From Cryobacterium aureum (GTDB lineage Bacteria > Actinomycetota > Actinomycetes > Actinomycetales > Microbacteriaceae): a stretch of DNA of 64,000 nt. Positions 16,969 through 27,002 of the stretch are shown here, in pieces (positions within the stretch are counted from its first letter, which is position 1; every line of letters begins with the position of its first letter). The stretch covers positions 112,991 to 176,990 of the forward strand of contig NZ_PPTG01000022.1 of the NCBI RefSeq assembly GCF_002954245.1, in the 5' to 3' direction. Below the pieces are notes generated by a model. That model searched no databases, had not been told where the DNA came from, and was given only the letters and a program-made list of their open reading frames with translations. A program made the position numbers and the translations under genes.

Positions 16969-17976
16969 CTAACTCACCGTATTCGCTCCAGGGACTACCA
17001 TCATCGGCGATCGTCCGTGGTGCAGAACGGCTTGGCTAACGGAGCCTAAGAGCAGTCCGGGGAATCCGCCGAGGCCCCGGGTCCCGAGCACTACCACGTC
17101 GGCGGTTTGCGTCGTGTGAACAAGAACTTCTGCTGGCTTTCCCACGAAGAGATGCCGACTGAGTTTCAGGTCGGGGTACTGTTCTGCGACCGTAGTGACG
17201 ACGCGGGTCAACTTTGCTAATTCTTCTTCATAATACGGATCTGAATTTTCCATGGACGGCGACCAACCCAAGTCACCGATGGGTGCACCTGTCACGGACA
17301 CCAGTGCAAGTGGTTTGCCGTGGATGCGCGCCATTTCTGCAGCTTCCCATAAGGCGGGGCCCTGCGTACCGGAGTCAACCGTGATCACGATTTGACCAGC
17401 AAAGGAAAGATCATTAATCACGTTTTCTTGCTGTCGCGGCCGGTCTCCTACATGCACTGCCTCGAAGAAGGTTGGGTGCATCGTGCTCTTTTCGCCGCGT
17501 TCGTTGCGGGGGGCACCATGAGTGCCTTGACTGTCTTCCGACTCGGTTGCAGTGGTGTCGTGCCCTTGCGGGACCACGACTGTGGGACAGTGTGAGTGGG
17601 CCGCCAGGCCCGATGAGACGCTACCTAATAGTCGCCCGACAAAGCCTCCTCTGCCGCGCTTGCCGACTACGGCGAGTTTGGTGGTTTCGGAATGTTCGAC
17701 CAGAACGTTGGTGGCATCGCCGGACTCAACATGCGTTTCGGTGCGAACGCTGTGGGCTTCTGCGCGTTTCGTTGCATGGTCAAGGACGGCTTGGGCTTCT
17801 TGTTTTGCGGCCAGTGCATAGCTTGCTCCGACAATGGGATCCGCGACAAAAGTTGAGGGAAACGTGCTCACTAATCGCAACGGCCAATTGCGAATTTTAG
17901 CCTCGACAATTGCCCAATCCAGAGCTCTATTGCTGTTCGACGAGCCATCAACGCCAACCAGAATCACATTGCGCAT
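16969..17976 (-). CDS. Tandem universal stress protein (UspA x2)
   Basis: 335-aa protein with two UspA domains of about 150 aa joined by a polar linker (residues about 150-190). Each domain has the ATP-binding glycine loop: GKRGRGGFVGRLLGSVSS in the first and GTRGLGGFPGLLLGSVSQ in the second, plus the opening VGVDGSSNSNRALDWA. The frame is open further upstream, but ATG 17976 begins the family sequence (MRNVILVGVDGS). Divergent from the second Usp gene across 158 bp, so the two probably share a regulatory region. Tandem Usp proteins of this kind in actinobacteria respond to hypoxia, starvation or stationary phase. Confidence 0.88.
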   Translation of the reverse strand: MRNVILVGVDGSSNSNRALDWAIVEAKIRNWPLRLVSTFPSTFVADPIVGASYALAAKQEAQAVLDHATKRAEAHSVRTETHVESGDATNVLVEHSETTKLAVVGKRGRGGFVGRLLGSVSSGLAAHSHCPTVVVPQGHDTTATESEDSQGTHGAPRNERGEKSTMHPTFFEAVHVGDRPRQQENVINDLSFAGQIVITVDSGTQGPALWEAAEMARIHGKPLALVSVTGAPIGDLGWSPSMENSDPYYEEELAKLTRVVTTVAEQYPDLKLSRHLFVGKPAEVLVHTTQTADVVVLGTRGLGGFPGLLLGSVSQAVLHHGRSPMMVVPGANTVS

Positions 17977-18134
17977 GCTCACAGCCTTGCATAGTCGAGG
18001 GGAAAGAATCGACGTTTGTTGCACCATTTCAAAGGTGCCCGTCCGGGCCAGCCTCAGTTCTGGCGAACCGTGTCCGTTACACTGGAGGCCTATTTGGGCA
18101 CTAATTCTCCATGAGGTCGAGGAGAGGAAACGGT

Positions 18135-19016
18135 ATGGCCGAGACAATTGTTCTCGCGCTAAACGGCGGCACGGGAAGCCGCGCTGCACTCGACTGGGTG
18201 ATCGAGCGTGCCCGCACTATTCCGGTATCCCTGGAACTGACCACTGTCATCGATTTGGCAAGGCTGCCGACGACGATCAGGAAGGACTGGGTCCTTCCTG
18301 CGTACGAGCAGATGCTCATGGATGCCGCGAATCGGGTGAGACGCGACGCGCCCATGGTGCGGGTGATGACGTCGGTACGACGGGGCGCGCCGCTCCAGGA
18401 GTTGTTGATTTCCGCCGTTGATGCCGATCTGCTGGTTATCGGTACGCGTGAGGCCGCGGGCCCCCTGTATGGAACATTGCGCCAGCAGATCGCAGCGGGG
18501 GTGAGCTGCCCCCTCGTTATCGTTCCCACAGACTGGGCGCCTCGTAATGGTTCCGTCGTCGTTGGCGTGGATGACGACGAAACCTCTCACTCTGCGGTGG
18601 CTTTCGCCGCTGGGGAAGCCGAGCGGCTCGGGCGTGAGCTGTCGGTCGTGCATGCGTGGCGCATCCCCGCCTTGCTCGCTCTCGGATGGTTGAGCGCTGG
18701 TGCTAGTCCTTATGAGGAGATACGAATGGCACACGCCGAGGTGTTGGCAGGAGCGGTTGAACGGGTCGGCGCAGAGCATCCGACCGTGACGGTTCGAAAC
18801 ACCCTCGAACACGGATCTGCTGCTTTGATCCTCACCAACGCCGCTGAGCACGCTGAAATGGTCGTGGTGGGCACCCACGGACGCGGGATGATGACGGGGC
18901 TCTTACTCGGCTCGGTAGCTCACGACTTGCTGATCAGTATGCCGTGCCCGGTCGTGGTCGTGCCGCCCTTAGCCGACATGCCTCTGCTCAGATCGAACGA
19001 CGAGCAGGATAAATAG
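18135..19016 (+). CDS. Tandem universal stress protein (UspA x2)
   Basis: 293-aa two-domain Usp. The C-terminal domain has an intact nucleotide loop, GTHGRGMMTGLLLGSVAHD. The equivalent loop in the N-terminal domain is altered (GTREAAGPLYGTLRQQ), so only one site may bind ATP in the usual way. ATG 18135 is preceded by GGAGAGGAAA, better than the in-frame ATG 18111. The cation P-type ATPase gene starts 90 bp after the stop on the same strand. In Mycobacterium tuberculosis a Usp gene (Rv1996) likewise sits beside ctpF in the DosR dormancy regulon, so co-regulation is a reasonable inference. Confidence 0.88.
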   Translation: MAETIVLALNGGTGSRAALDWVIERARTIPVSLELTTVIDLARLPTTIRKDWVLPAYEQMLMDAANRVRRDAPMVRVMTSVRRGAPLQELLISAVDADLLVIGTREAAGPLYGTLRQQIAAGVSCPLVIVPTDWAPRNGSVVVGVDDDETSHSAVAFAAGEAERLGRELSVVHAWRIPALLALGWLSAGASPYEEIRMAHAEVLAGAVERVGAEHPTVTVRNTLEHGSAALILTNAAEHAEMVVVGTHGRGMMTGLLLGSVAHDLLISMPCPVVVVPPLADMPLLRSNDEQDK

Positions 19017-19106
19017 CGACTCTACAAGAGCGGCCGGGTTGACATATCGAATTCCTACATCCACCACCTGGGTTTCGACGCGAGGCCCTGACGAGACGGG
19101 GCTTTC

Positions 19107-21824
19107 ATGAGCGGTACATCCCAGACGGAGGCGCTCGTACGGGCGCATGACTTTTATGCGCGCCCGGCAGAGAAAGTGCTCGCGGATCTCGAATCGAATC
19201 CGCAGGGCTTGAGCATTAGCTCGGCAGAGAAGCGGCTGGCCGTCTATGGTCCGAATCGGCTGGCGGTCCCGCGTCCGAAGAACCCGGTGGTGCGGTTTCT
19301 GGCTCACTTTAACGACGTGCTCATTTACGTGTTGCTGGCCGCTGCCGTGCTGAAGTCGATCTTTGGTGATTGGATCGATGCCGCGGTTATTTTTGCCGTG
19401 GCTGTGATCAATGCGGTGATTGGTTTCTTGCAGGAGGGCCGGGCCGAAAAAGCGTTAGACGGTATCCGCCGGATGCTGTCCCTGCACGCGTTTGTTCGCC
19501 GCGATGGTGTGTGGGCTGACGTTGATGCGGAAGCGCTCGTGCCCGGCGATATTGTGCGGGTTAAATCCGGGGACAAGGTGCCGGCCGATGTGCGATTGAT
19601 CGAGGCCACTACTCTACGCGTTGAGGAGTCTGCACTTACGGGCGAGTCGGTTCCTACTGAAAAAAACACCAGCCCGGTCCCGGCTGATTCGGGACTTGGT
19701 GACCGGCATAGCATGCTCTTCTCGGGCACGATCGTTACCACCGGTCGCGGCGTCGGCGTCGTCACCGGCACCGGTGTCGACACGGAGATCGGCCGTATCC
19801 AGTCCATGCTCACCGGGGTGCAGAGCCTCGCTACGCCACTGACTCGGCAGTTGGACTCGTTCGGCAAAAAGATAACCCTGCTCATTCTGGGCGTAGCCGC
19901 CATCATGCTCGTGATCGGGCGTCTGCTGCACGATCAAAATGCCAATGATCTGCTATCGGCAGCAATTGGGTTCGCGGTCGCGGCTATTCCCGAGGGCCTG
20001 CCGGCTCTTGTCACTATTACCTTGGCCCTCGGCGTACAGCAGATGGCCAAACGTCGAGCCATCGTGCGCAAACTCACCGCGGTCGAGACGCTCGGCTCGG
20101 TCACCACCGTCTGCTCCGACAAGACCGGCACGCTCACTCGCAACGAGATGACGGTGCGAAGCGCCGTCACCCGAACCGCCCAATACCACGTCACCGGCAT
20201 CGGTTACGAACCCGTTGGCACAGTCAGCGTCGATGACGAACCCGTCACGCTCGATACCCGCCCCGACCTGACCGCGCTCGTCACGGTCATGGCCCTGTGC
20301 AACGATGCCCGCGTTACCGACGAGGACGGCCACTGGCGCGTCGTCGGTGAACCGACCGAGGGCGCGCTGCGAACTCTCGCCCTCAAGACCAACTTGAATG
20401 CCGCCAACTGGAAACGAATGGCGGTCATACCGTTTGAGTCCGACAACAAATTCATGGCCACACTCGATAAAGACCCCGACGGGAAAGTGCAGATTCTTCT
20501 CAAGGGTGCCCCGGGAGAAGTACTCGAGCGCAGTAGTCTGCAGCTCGGCGCGGACGGCAGCCCAGAACCGATCGATGCGGCTTTCTGGGATACGTGTGTC
20601 GATGATCTCAGCGCGCAAGGCCTACGCGTACTTGCCGCCGCACGCGGCGTCGCGACCGACGGGATGGTCGATTTGAATATTGAAGATATTGGCAACGGAA
20701 TGCTGTTTCTTGGTGTGGTCGGCATTGTCGATCCGCCCCGACCTGAGGCGGTCAAGGCGATCGCGACCATGCATGCTGCTGGTATTCGGGTAAAGATGAT
20801 CACTGGCGACCATGCGGGCACCGCGCGCGCAATCAGCCGCGAAATGGGCATCACACACGACGCGAACGCGCGGGTGATTACCGGCGCCGAACTGCAAGCG
20901 ATGAGCCAGGACCAGCTCATTCGGATCGTGCGCGAGGTCGACGTGTTTGCCCGCACCAGTCCCGAACACAAGCTACGCATCGTCAAGGCTTTGCAAGCCC
21001 ACAAGGAGGTCGTCGCGATGACGGGTGACGGCGTCAACGACGCCCCCGCGCTCACCCGTTCCGACGTCGGGGTCGCAATGGGGATCAAGGGAACGGAGGC
21101 CACGAAAGAAGCCGCTGACATCGTTCTCGCCGACGACAACTTCGCTACCATCGAGCGCGCCGTTAAAGAAGGACGCCGCATCCGCGACAACCTGCAGAAG
21201 TCGATCGTCTTTTTATTGCCCACCACAGCAGCACAATCATTGGTCATCCTCGTCGCCGTGCTCTTCGGATTTACCTTGCCTCTTCAGCCAGCGCAAATCC
21301 TCTGGGTCAACTTGATCACTGCCATCACCCTCTCGCTCGCCCTCGCCTATGAACCCGCCGAGCCCGGCATAATGCTGCGCCAACCCCGCAAACCCGGCGG
21401 ATCCCTCATCGGCCACGCCTACCTAGGCCGCATCCTCTGGGTCGCTGTGCTCATCAGCGGTGCCACCATCGCAGTTTTCTTCCTGGAACTATCTGTCGGG
21501 TCACCTCTGGCGCAAGCACAAACCACCGCGGTAACCATGCTCACTCTCAGCCAAGTCGCTTTTCTTTTCAACTCACGGTTTTTGCAGGCATCAAGCCTGA
21601 AGGTAGCCGTGTTACGCGGTAACCCGGCGATCTGGATCTCAACGGGCGCGCTTCTCCTACTGCAACTCGTATTCGTGTATACCCCCTTCATGAACCTCTG
21701 GTTCCGCTCCGCACCAATCGGGGCACGCGAGTGGGGGTACACCCTCGGCCTATCTGCTGCGATATTCCTGTTCGTCGAACTCGGCAAGGCGATCGAACGG
21801 GTGCAGGCACGACGACAAAAGTGA
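19107..21824 (+). CDS. Cation-translocating P-type ATPase, Ca2+-type (P2)
   Basis: 905-aa membrane ATPase. Order: N-terminal cation-ATPase domain, two spans, actuator domain with ALTGESVP (about 176-183), spans with IPEGLPAL (about 295), phosphorylation motif CSDKTGTLT (catalytic Asp about 339), nucleotide domain with KGAPGEVLE, hinge [12 protein letters not shown] (about 638-649), then C-terminal spans. PEGLP is typical of Ca2+/Mn2+ pumps (PacL, PMR1, CtpF). The span after the hinge reads [16 protein letters not shown], without the acidic residue that SERCA uses there, so ion choice is uncertain. Length is standard. Preceded closely by the Usp gene and followed by a strong hairpin. Confidence 0.92.
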   Translation: MSGTSQTEALVRAHDFYARPAEKVLADLESNPQGLSISSAEKRLAVYGPNRLAVPRPKNPVVRFLAHFNDVLIYVLLAAAVLKSIFGDWIDAAVIFAVAVINAVIGFLQEGRAEKALDGIRRMLSLHAFVRRDGVWADVDAEALVPGDIVRVKSGDKVPADVRLIEATTLRVEESALTGESVPTEKNTSPVPADSGLGDRHSMLFSGTIVTTGRGVGVVTGTGVDTEIGRIQSMLTGVQSLATPLTRQLDSFGKKITLLILGVAAIMLVIGRLLHDQNANDLLSAAIGFAVAAIPEGLPALVTITLALGVQQMAKRRAIVRKLTAVETLGSVTTVCSDKTGTLTRNEMTVRSAVTRTAQYHVTGIGYEPVGTVSVDDEPVTLDTRPDLTALVTVMALCNDARVTDEDGHWRVVGEPTEGALRTLALKTNLNAANWKRMAVIPFESDNKFMATLDKDPDGKVQILLKGAPGEVLERSSLQLGADGSPEPIDAAFWDTCVDDLSAQGLRVLAAARGVATDGMVDLNIEDIGNGMLFLGVVGIVDPPRPEAVKAIATMHAAGIRVKMITGDHAGTARAISREMGITHDANARVITGAELQAMSQDQLIRIVREVDVFARTSPEHKLRIVKALQAHKEVVAMTGDGVNDAPALTRSDVGVAMGIKGTEATKEAADIVLADDNFATIERAVKEGRRIRDNLQKSIVFLLPTTAAQSLVILVAVLFGFTLPLQPAQILWVNLITAITLSLALAYEPAEPGIMLRQPRKPGGSLIGHAYLGRILWVAVLISGATIAVFFLELSVGSPLAQAQTTAVTMLTLSQVAFLFNSRFLQASSLKVAVLRGNPAIWISTGALLLLQLVFVYTPFMNLWFRSAPIGAREWGYTLGLSAAIFLFVELGKAIERVQARRQK

Positions 21825-22215
21825 CCGTGCCCACACACCGGCAGTGTCGGTACCGTACGTGTCAGGGCGAATGCTGGATGCGGTGTGAAAGTATCGCCGC
21901 GACCTTATGTGTGGCCGCTTGGCGGCGTCCGGAATGGCGAGGGCCCACTGCATTAGCGGTGGGCCCTCGCTCGTAGACTATCCGACGCCCCTGATAACGC
22001 CATCTCAAAAGCGGGTCAAACGGATTACACCCGGGGAATGAGCCTGGGCCGATTGCAGGCTAGGAGCGAGCCGAGCGCGGACCTGGGTGGTTGAGCGTTC
22101 CTGACGAGTTCGTTGATAGCCGCGGAAAAGCCCCGGTTTCGCTGCCCAGGAAAACGTGGTGAGAACAGCTGGAGTAGGAATTACGCCTCCGGGGCAGAAC
22201 CGACAGACTGGACGT
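21825..22215. other. Intergenic region with terminator only
   Basis: About 390 bp between the ATPase and the disrupted membrane-protein gene. Apart from the hairpin at 21936-21971 I see no gene, RNA or repeat. Confidence 0.4.
21936..21971 (+). terminator. Strong hairpin downstream of the P-type ATPase
   Basis: Perfect 12-bp stem, GCGAGGGCCCAC (21937-21948) and GTGGGCCCTCGC (21959-21970), closed by a 10-nt loop; one further G-T pair extends it. It lies 112 bp after the ATPase stop. There is no T-run, which is common for actinobacterial terminators. Confidence 0.65.
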
Positions 22216-22749
22216 ATGACGACGACTGCCGATCGACAGCACCGAGTCATTCACGCCGCTCAGGTGCCGCGCTGAGTGCGCTGCACTGCTCACGTCGTTC
22301 CGCTCTGCGTGCTGCCTTCCGGACTTTGGCGTCTTGCAATGAGTATTGGCATTCCCGTTGGCTTCAGCGATGCCGTGCTGCGCGAGGACTACGATTTGCC
22401 TGGCTGGGGTGCCGTGTACACGATTGGCCTCGCTGTGGTGCTTGAAGGTCTCGCTCTCCTCAGCCTCGGCCTCGTCTACCCCTGGGGAGAGGTCGTCCCG
22501 CAGTGGATTCCCCTCATCGGTGGGAAGTTCGTCCCTCGCATGGCGGCGGTCATTCCGGCCGGAATCGGCGCCGCTCTGATCACCATGATTGCCTTCAGCC
22601 AGCTCTTAATGTGGGACAAAGTCGACAGCAACAGCCTTCCTCTGATGGGGCCGTCCTACGCCCCGGTCCTCGCCTGGGGGCCGCTTCTCGCCGTGGTCAC
22701 CGTCGCCTACTTCATTCGGCGCGGCAAGGCCGCACCCGCACTCTCCTAG
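22216..22749 (+). pseudogene. Four-span membrane protein with an in-frame stop at codon 20
   Basis: The frame from ATG 22216 reads MTTTADRQHRVIHAAQVPR, then TGA (22273-22275), then continues without break as VRCTAHVVPLCVLPSGLWRL and on to 22749, about 177 codons in all. The tail has four hydrophobic segments (GAVYTIGLAVVLEGLALLSL, then MAAVIPAGIGAALITMIAF, then VLAWGPLLAVVTVAYF). In actinobacterial proteins of this kind a Trp is usual where the stop stands, so TGG to TGA would explain it. Alternatively translation restarts at GTG 22276 or ATG 22339, giving a protein lacking the first part. Family name unknown to me; integral membrane. Confidence 0.6.
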
Positions 22750-22908
22750 CAGATGGACGGGTCCGCAGTGGAACCCTGCACGTCGAACAAGCCCAGCGCA
22801 GTCTGTTTTAGCCGCCCTGGCCAAGATGCGGTGTGACGTGGAATAGGAGCCGGTTCCTGAGCTCGCGTCTTGCCGGTGCACGGATCCGCTCCCGCTGTTC
22901 ATGCGCGG

Positions 22909-23949
22909 CTACACGGTGGTGGCGTCTTCAATTTCTCCGATGAGTTCTTCGATGATGTCCTCGAGGAACAAGACTCCGGTGGCGACACCGTCCGCGTCGA
23001 AGGACGTGGCGACGTGCGCTCCCCGGCGACGCATGGCTGCCAGAGCATCCTCCAGCTCGCTGTCCCGAAAGACCGTAGCCAAGCGACGGATGCGTTTGGC
23101 GGGCACGGGCCGGGTGAACGCATCCCCATCGGTGAGGTCCATCACGTCCTTGAGGTGCAGGTACCCCGTGGGATGCCCGTCCACGTCGGTGAGGATATAG
23201 CGGGAGTATCCGTGCTGGGCGACGGCCCGTTGGATGTCGGACGGAGACGCCAATGCGGGAAGGTGAACCATGGACGAGATGGGTACCTCCACATCGGAGA
23301 TGCGTTTCGAGGTGAACTCGAAGGCAGCCGAGAGGGTCCCCGAGGCATCCTGCAGTACGCCTTCACGCGTGGACTGCTCCACGATGCCGGCTACCTCGTC
23401 GAGGGTGAACGCGCTGGTCGCCTCATTTTTCGGCTCCACCTTGAACAGGCGTAGTACCCCGTTCGCCAACCAGTTCAAACTGCCAATCACCGGACGGAAG
23501 ATGCGGGCGACGAGCACCAGCGGCGGCGCCAGGATGAGCGCAGCCCGGTCGGGAACGGAGAAGGAAATGTTCTTGGGAACCATTTCGCCGAACACCACGT
23601 GGAGGAAGGTCACGAGGGCAAGCGCGACGCCAAAAGCGATCACGCTAATCGCGGCGTCGGAGAGTCCGGTCACGGCGAGTGGGTACTCCAACAGACCGTG
23701 GATGGCCGGCTCGGAAACGTTCAGGATCAGCAGCGAGCACACGGTGATGCCGAGTTGGCTGGTTGCCAGCATCAGAGTCGCGTGTTCCATCGCCCACAGG
23801 GTGGTCTTCGCGGCCTTGCTACCGCGTTCAGCGAGAGGCTCGATCTGCGACCGACGGGCCGAGATCACGGCGAACTCGGCACCCACGAAAAACGCGTTGA
23901 CAATCAACAGCACGACGAGCCAGATCAGGCCCGGCCAGTACTCACTCAT
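22909..23949 (-). CDS. CNNM/CBS-domain membrane protein, short form
   Basis: 346-aa member of the HlyC/CorC-like family, made of the CNNM membrane domain (residues 1-190, with EMVPKNISFSVPDRA at its end) and a CBS pair (about 205-330, with YSRYILTDVDGHPTGYLHLKD as the second-CBS signature region). It stops right after FLEDIIEELIGEIEDATTV, so it lacks the C-terminal CorC_HlyC domain of the long form. This is a normal short variant, not a truncation. The start, with AAGGAC upstream, overlaps the end of the long-form gene by 8 bp. The pair is therefore an operon and the products may form a heteromeric transporter or regulator of divalent cations. Confidence 0.88.
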   Translation of the reverse strand: MSEYWPGLIWLVVLLIVNAFFVGAEFAVISARRSQIEPLAERGSKAAKTTLWAMEHATLMLATSQLGITVCSLLILNVSEPAIHGLLEYPLAVTGLSDAAISVIAFGVALALVTFLHVVFGEMVPKNISFSVPDRAALILAPPLVLVARIFRPVIGSLNWLANGVLRLFKVEPKNEATSAFTLDEVAGIVEQSTREGVLQDASGTLSAAFEFTSKRISDVEVPISSMVHLPALASPSDIQRAVAQHGYSRYILTDVDGHPTGYLHLKDVMDLTDGDAFTRPVPAKRIRRLATVFRDSELEDALAAMRRRGAHVATSFDADGVATGVLFLEDIIEELIGEIEDATTV

Positions 23950-25312
23950 GGATTAGGTCCTTCTCAATTTGGTCGACGATTCGGTCGTGTCTGGTGGCCA
24001 GACTCGGATCATGTTCCGGGTCAGACGGGGTGTAGCGCACGCGTTGAACCTGCACGCCATCCACCCGGTCGATCCGCAGGACCCCTCCGTCGACGGGGAC
24101 TTCGTCTCCCACCTCCGGAATCCGGTCGAGCTGATCGGCGATGAACCCGGCGACGGTTTCGTAGTCGCCGTCGTCGGGAACGGTGACACCGGCGCGGTCG
24201 AGTAGTTCGTCCGGCCGCCAGCTGGCGTCGAACACAACGGACCGCCCCGAGCGGATGACGCCGGCCTTCGCGCGATCGTGCTCGTCTTCCAGCTCGCCCA
24301 CGAGTTCTTCGACGAGGTCCTCCAGCGTGACGATGCCAGCCGTTCCGCCGTATTCGTCAGCGACGACTGCAATTTGGAAGCCGTGCTTACGCAGCAGCGC
24401 TAGGAGCGTGTCCACGGCCATCGACTCGGGCACGCGCAGCGCGTCCACCTTGAGATCGTCGGCAGTGGTCTGACCACGGCGGTCAAGCTCGACCGCGAAG
24501 GCCTGCTTCACGTGAAGCACGCCGACGATGTCGTCGGAGTTCTTATCGATGACGGGAAAACGCGAGTAGCCGGTAGCGGTGGACAGCCGCACGATGCTCT
24601 CGGCCGTGTCAGCGACCTGGACGGAGGCCATCCGCACCCGAGGGGTCATGACGTCGGCGACCGTGTGATCGGCGAACCGGAGCGTGCGGTGCAGCATCGC
24701 CGCGTGATCGGTGTCAAGTACGCCCTCCAGCGCTGACCGCCGCACCAGAAAGCTGAGTTCTTCCGCGGTGCGTGCGCCCGATAGTTCCTCTTTGGGCTCG
24801 ATGCCCACCAGACGGATCAGCGCGTTGGCGGTGTTGTTGAAAAGCAAGATGATGGGCTTGAACACCGCGGTGAACAGTGCTTGCGGGGGCACGACGATCT
24901 TGGCCGTGGCCAATGGTACGGACAATGCGAAGTTCTTCGGCACGAGTTCGCCGATCACCATGGAGAACAGTGTCGCCAGCGAGATCGCGATGATGGAGCC
25001 AAGCACGGGGATCAGGCCGTCGGGTACGCCGGCGCCCGCCAGCGGCTCGGTCAGCAGAGATCTGATGGCGGGCTCGAACGTGAACCCGGTCAGCAGCGTT
25101 GTCAGAGTGATGCCCAGCTGCGCGCTTGACAAATGCGTCGACGTGATCTTCAGCGCCTTGATGGTCGGTCCGAGGCGTTTTTCGCCGCGATCTCGACGGG
25201 CCTCGAGATCGTTGCGGTTCAACGTGACCAGGGAGAACTCGGCCGCGACGAAGATACCCGTGCCCACGGTCAGGAGCAGGCCTACCCCCACCATCGCCCA
25301 CTCAAACAGCAT
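23942..25312 (-). CDS. CNNM/CBS-domain membrane protein (HlyC/CorC family), long form
   Basis: 456-aa protein: CNNM domain (1-190, ELVPKNFALSVPLATAK), CBS pair (about 205-335, DVMTPRVRMASVQ, YSRFPVIDKNSDDIVGVLHV), EYGGTAGIVTLEDLVEELVGE, and a complete CorC_HlyC domain (DYETVAGFIADQLDRIPEVG) ending with a basic tail. ATG 25312 has GAGGGG ten bases upstream. First gene of a two-gene operon with the short form. Family members influence Mg2+/Co2+ transport; direct transport by this protein is not established by sequence. Confidence 0.9.
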   Translation of the reverse strand: MLFEWAMVGVGLLLTVGTGIFVAAEFSLVTLNRNDLEARRDRGEKRLGPTIKALKITSTHLSSAQLGITLTTLLTGFTFEPAIRSLLTEPLAGAGVPDGLIPVLGSIIAISLATLFSMVIGELVPKNFALSVPLATAKIVVPPQALFTAVFKPIILLFNNTANALIRLVGIEPKEELSGARTAEELSFLVRRSALEGVLDTDHAAMLHRTLRFADHTVADVMTPRVRMASVQVADTAESIVRLSTATGYSRFPVIDKNSDDIVGVLHVKQAFAVELDRRGQTTADDLKVDALRVPESMAVDTLLALLRKHGFQIAVVADEYGGTAGIVTLEDLVEELVGELEDEHDRAKAGVIRSGRSVVFDASWRPDELLDRAGVTVPDDGDYETVAGFIADQLDRIPEVGDEVPVDGGVLRIDRVDGVQVQRVRYTPSDPEHDPSLATRHDRIVDQIEKDLIHE

Positions 25313-25477
25313 GTGGCCCCCTCAGATTCGGGAACGTTGTGCGGAGATGCGATGAAAGGGGCGAGGGTTTATCAGGATCCATTATTCACTCAGAGTACCG
25401 GAGGCATTCGGCCCAGGCTGAGAAAGACCCCGCAGCCGCCGCCCTGACGGCCCCTTACACCCACCGGGCTCACAACG

Positions 25478-25501
25478 CCCGTAAGCGGAATCCTTGGCGC
25501 T
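25478..25501 (+). repeat. 24-nt dispersed element, left half conserved
   Basis: Begins CCCGTAAGCGGAA, the consensus left part of the dispersed element described at 36713; the right arm is degenerate. Located just past the end of the lipoprotein gene at 25501. Confidence 0.45.
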
Positions 25502-26136
25502 CAGCCGTTGATCGGCACAACCGTTCCGCTGACTTCCACCGTAATTGGGACATCCGGTCGATGCAACGCTTGCGCGAACGCAGTGCCGAGTTGCTCAAGG
25601 GTGCGCCCAGCGGGAAGTTCGACGATTCCGATCGTGATCCCGGAGGCGTCCGGTGCGGGGCTGCCCATCGCTACGTGCACGCCTGGCACCAGCCCGGGGA
25701 TGGTCACTGCCCTCTGGGTGAGCTCGTTCAACTCTGCCGGTCGAAACACGGCTGGCTGGATGACCACCGTCAGCTTCTCTGGGGCCGCGGCGACCAGCTC
25801 CTCCAGCCGGGCACTGGGCGTACCGTACCAAATGATAGTGATGGTGCTTCGGTCCTTCGAGATCGACGGGGAACCAAAATTCGCGTCCCCCGTCAGCTCG
25901 CCCTGGAGCCGATCGAGCCATTGCATCGTCTCCAGATCGACTGGCGGCAAGGCCAACTCCTCCCGCAACTGGTCCTTGATCACCAGAGAATCGTCCAGCG
26001 GCAGAATCTCCGCCTCGACTGGCGGCCCACCCGGCAGTGGAACAGCTGCCGCGCAGCCACTCAACGCGACCACCGCGCACAGCCCTATCCCGGCCAGCAC
26101 GAGCCTGCGACGACGTGTCACGGCGTCTCGTAGCAT
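25501..26136 (-). CDS. Putative lipoprotein, unknown function
   Basis: 211-aa exported lipoprotein. The signal has a basic start (TRRRR), hydrophobic core (LVLAGIGLCAVVALSG) and lipobox LSGC with Cys at about residue 28. The mature part is mixed alpha/beta with SKDRSTITIIWYGTPSARLE and ends ITVEVSGTVVPING. I do not recognise a family. A near-ideal ribosome site (GGAGGAGC) precedes ATG 26136. Single-gene unit, opposite to the DUF4232 lipoprotein that starts 270 bp away, so the two are divergent. Confidence 0.75.
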   Translation of the reverse strand: MLRDAVTRRRRLVLAGIGLCAVVALSGCAAAVPLPGGPPVEAEILPLDDSLVIKDQLREELALPPVDLETMQWLDRLQGELTGDANFGSPSISKDRSTITIIWYGTPSARLEELVAAAPEKLTVVIQPAVFRPAELNELTQRAVTIPGLVPGVHVAMGSPAPDASGITIGIVELPAGRTLEQLGTAFAQALHRPDVPITVEVSGTVVPING

Positions 26137-26408
26137 TGCTCCTCCTAAGCACTGGTCATCCTCACCCTAGTAAAGACGCATGCACGGCAGATAACGATCG
26201 AAGATCCCGACCTATCGGTGCAGCAGAGGAACCTCTTGCGAGGAAGCAGGAATTCGGCCCCGGTTGGGCCCTCTGATGCTGGAGCCGTCTGAGACACGCG
26301 GTTGGCGAGGGTTGCCGGACCGGCTCGCACGCCAGCCCGTTGAGAGTGTCGAAGACCCCGAGGACGCGGCGAAAACTTCGCTCCATCGACGCCAAAAGGC
26401 TTAAGAAC

Positions 26409-27002
26409 ATGAACCTCCCGTTCCACACGACCGCTATTGTTTTGACTCTTCCGCTGCTGTTTTCCATGCTCAGCGGGTGTTCTGCCATCACCGAACCGAC
26501 CACGGTCGTTCCTTCCATTTCGAGCTCTGAACCAACTACGACGGCGACTGAATCCCCAGCCGCTTGCGCCGATCTATTCGGCATTTCAGTTCTGGAATCG
26601 GACTATGACCCGGCCGTTCCTCAAGTGAGCTGGCTTGCTTTCACGAATGAAGGAGATTCTCCTTGCGAGTTGACGGGGTTCCCGGAGATCACGCTCAACT
26701 CCGATGACACCGCAGGGGTTGCAACGTTGTCCGAGGCTGACGCATTTGACCGCGCGACCGATTCCGTTGCTGTTCCTGCGGGGGGAAACGCCTACATCTG
26801 GACGTGGGTTACAACAGCTGATCTCCTGCAAGACTCCTGTGCCCTGCCGACGGCGGTGCAAGGACTCAACGTAACTTTGCCAGGAGCAACCAAATCACTG
26901 ACCGTGGACAGGACCTTCACAATCTGTCTCGGTTCCCCCTCCGGTGACATACAGGTTGGACCGGTTGATTCGGAACCACGCACAGCGTCCAAAGGGTATT
27001 AG
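26409..27002 (+). CDS. DUF4232-type lipoprotein
   Basis: 197-aa secreted lipoprotein. Signal peptide with lipobox LSGC (Cys at about residue 24), then a Thr/Ser-rich linker of about 30 residues, then a DUF4232 domain: CADLFGISVLESDYD opening, SWLAFTNEGDSPCELTGFP and a closing TFTIC strand. The four cysteines could make two disulfides, as usual outside the membrane. The in-frame ATG at 26340 would add 23 charged residues before the signal, so ATG 26409 is preferred. DUF4232 proteins are common in actinobacterial envelopes; their function is unknown. Confidence 0.82.
   Translation: MNLPFHTTAIVLTLPLLFSMLSGCSAITEPTTVVPSISSSEPTTTATESPAACADLFGISVLESDYDPAVPQVSWLAFTNEGDSPCELTGFPEITLNSDDTAGVATLSEADAFDRATDSVAVPAGGNAYIWTWVTTADLLQDSCALPTAVQGLNVTLPGATKSLTVDRTFTICLGSPSGDIQVGPVDSEPRTASKGY

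Noticed and set aside
17977..18134. A possible DosR-type box (TTTGGGCACTAATTC) between the divergent Usp genes
   Set aside because: Only one half fits the consensus; the second half is absent. Not strong enough to list as a site.
20204..21247. A 347-aa minus-strand frame inside the P-type ATPase gene
   Set aside because: Ser/Arg/Thr-rich low-complexity translation typical of an antisense shadow; the sense strand has all P-type ATPase motifs.
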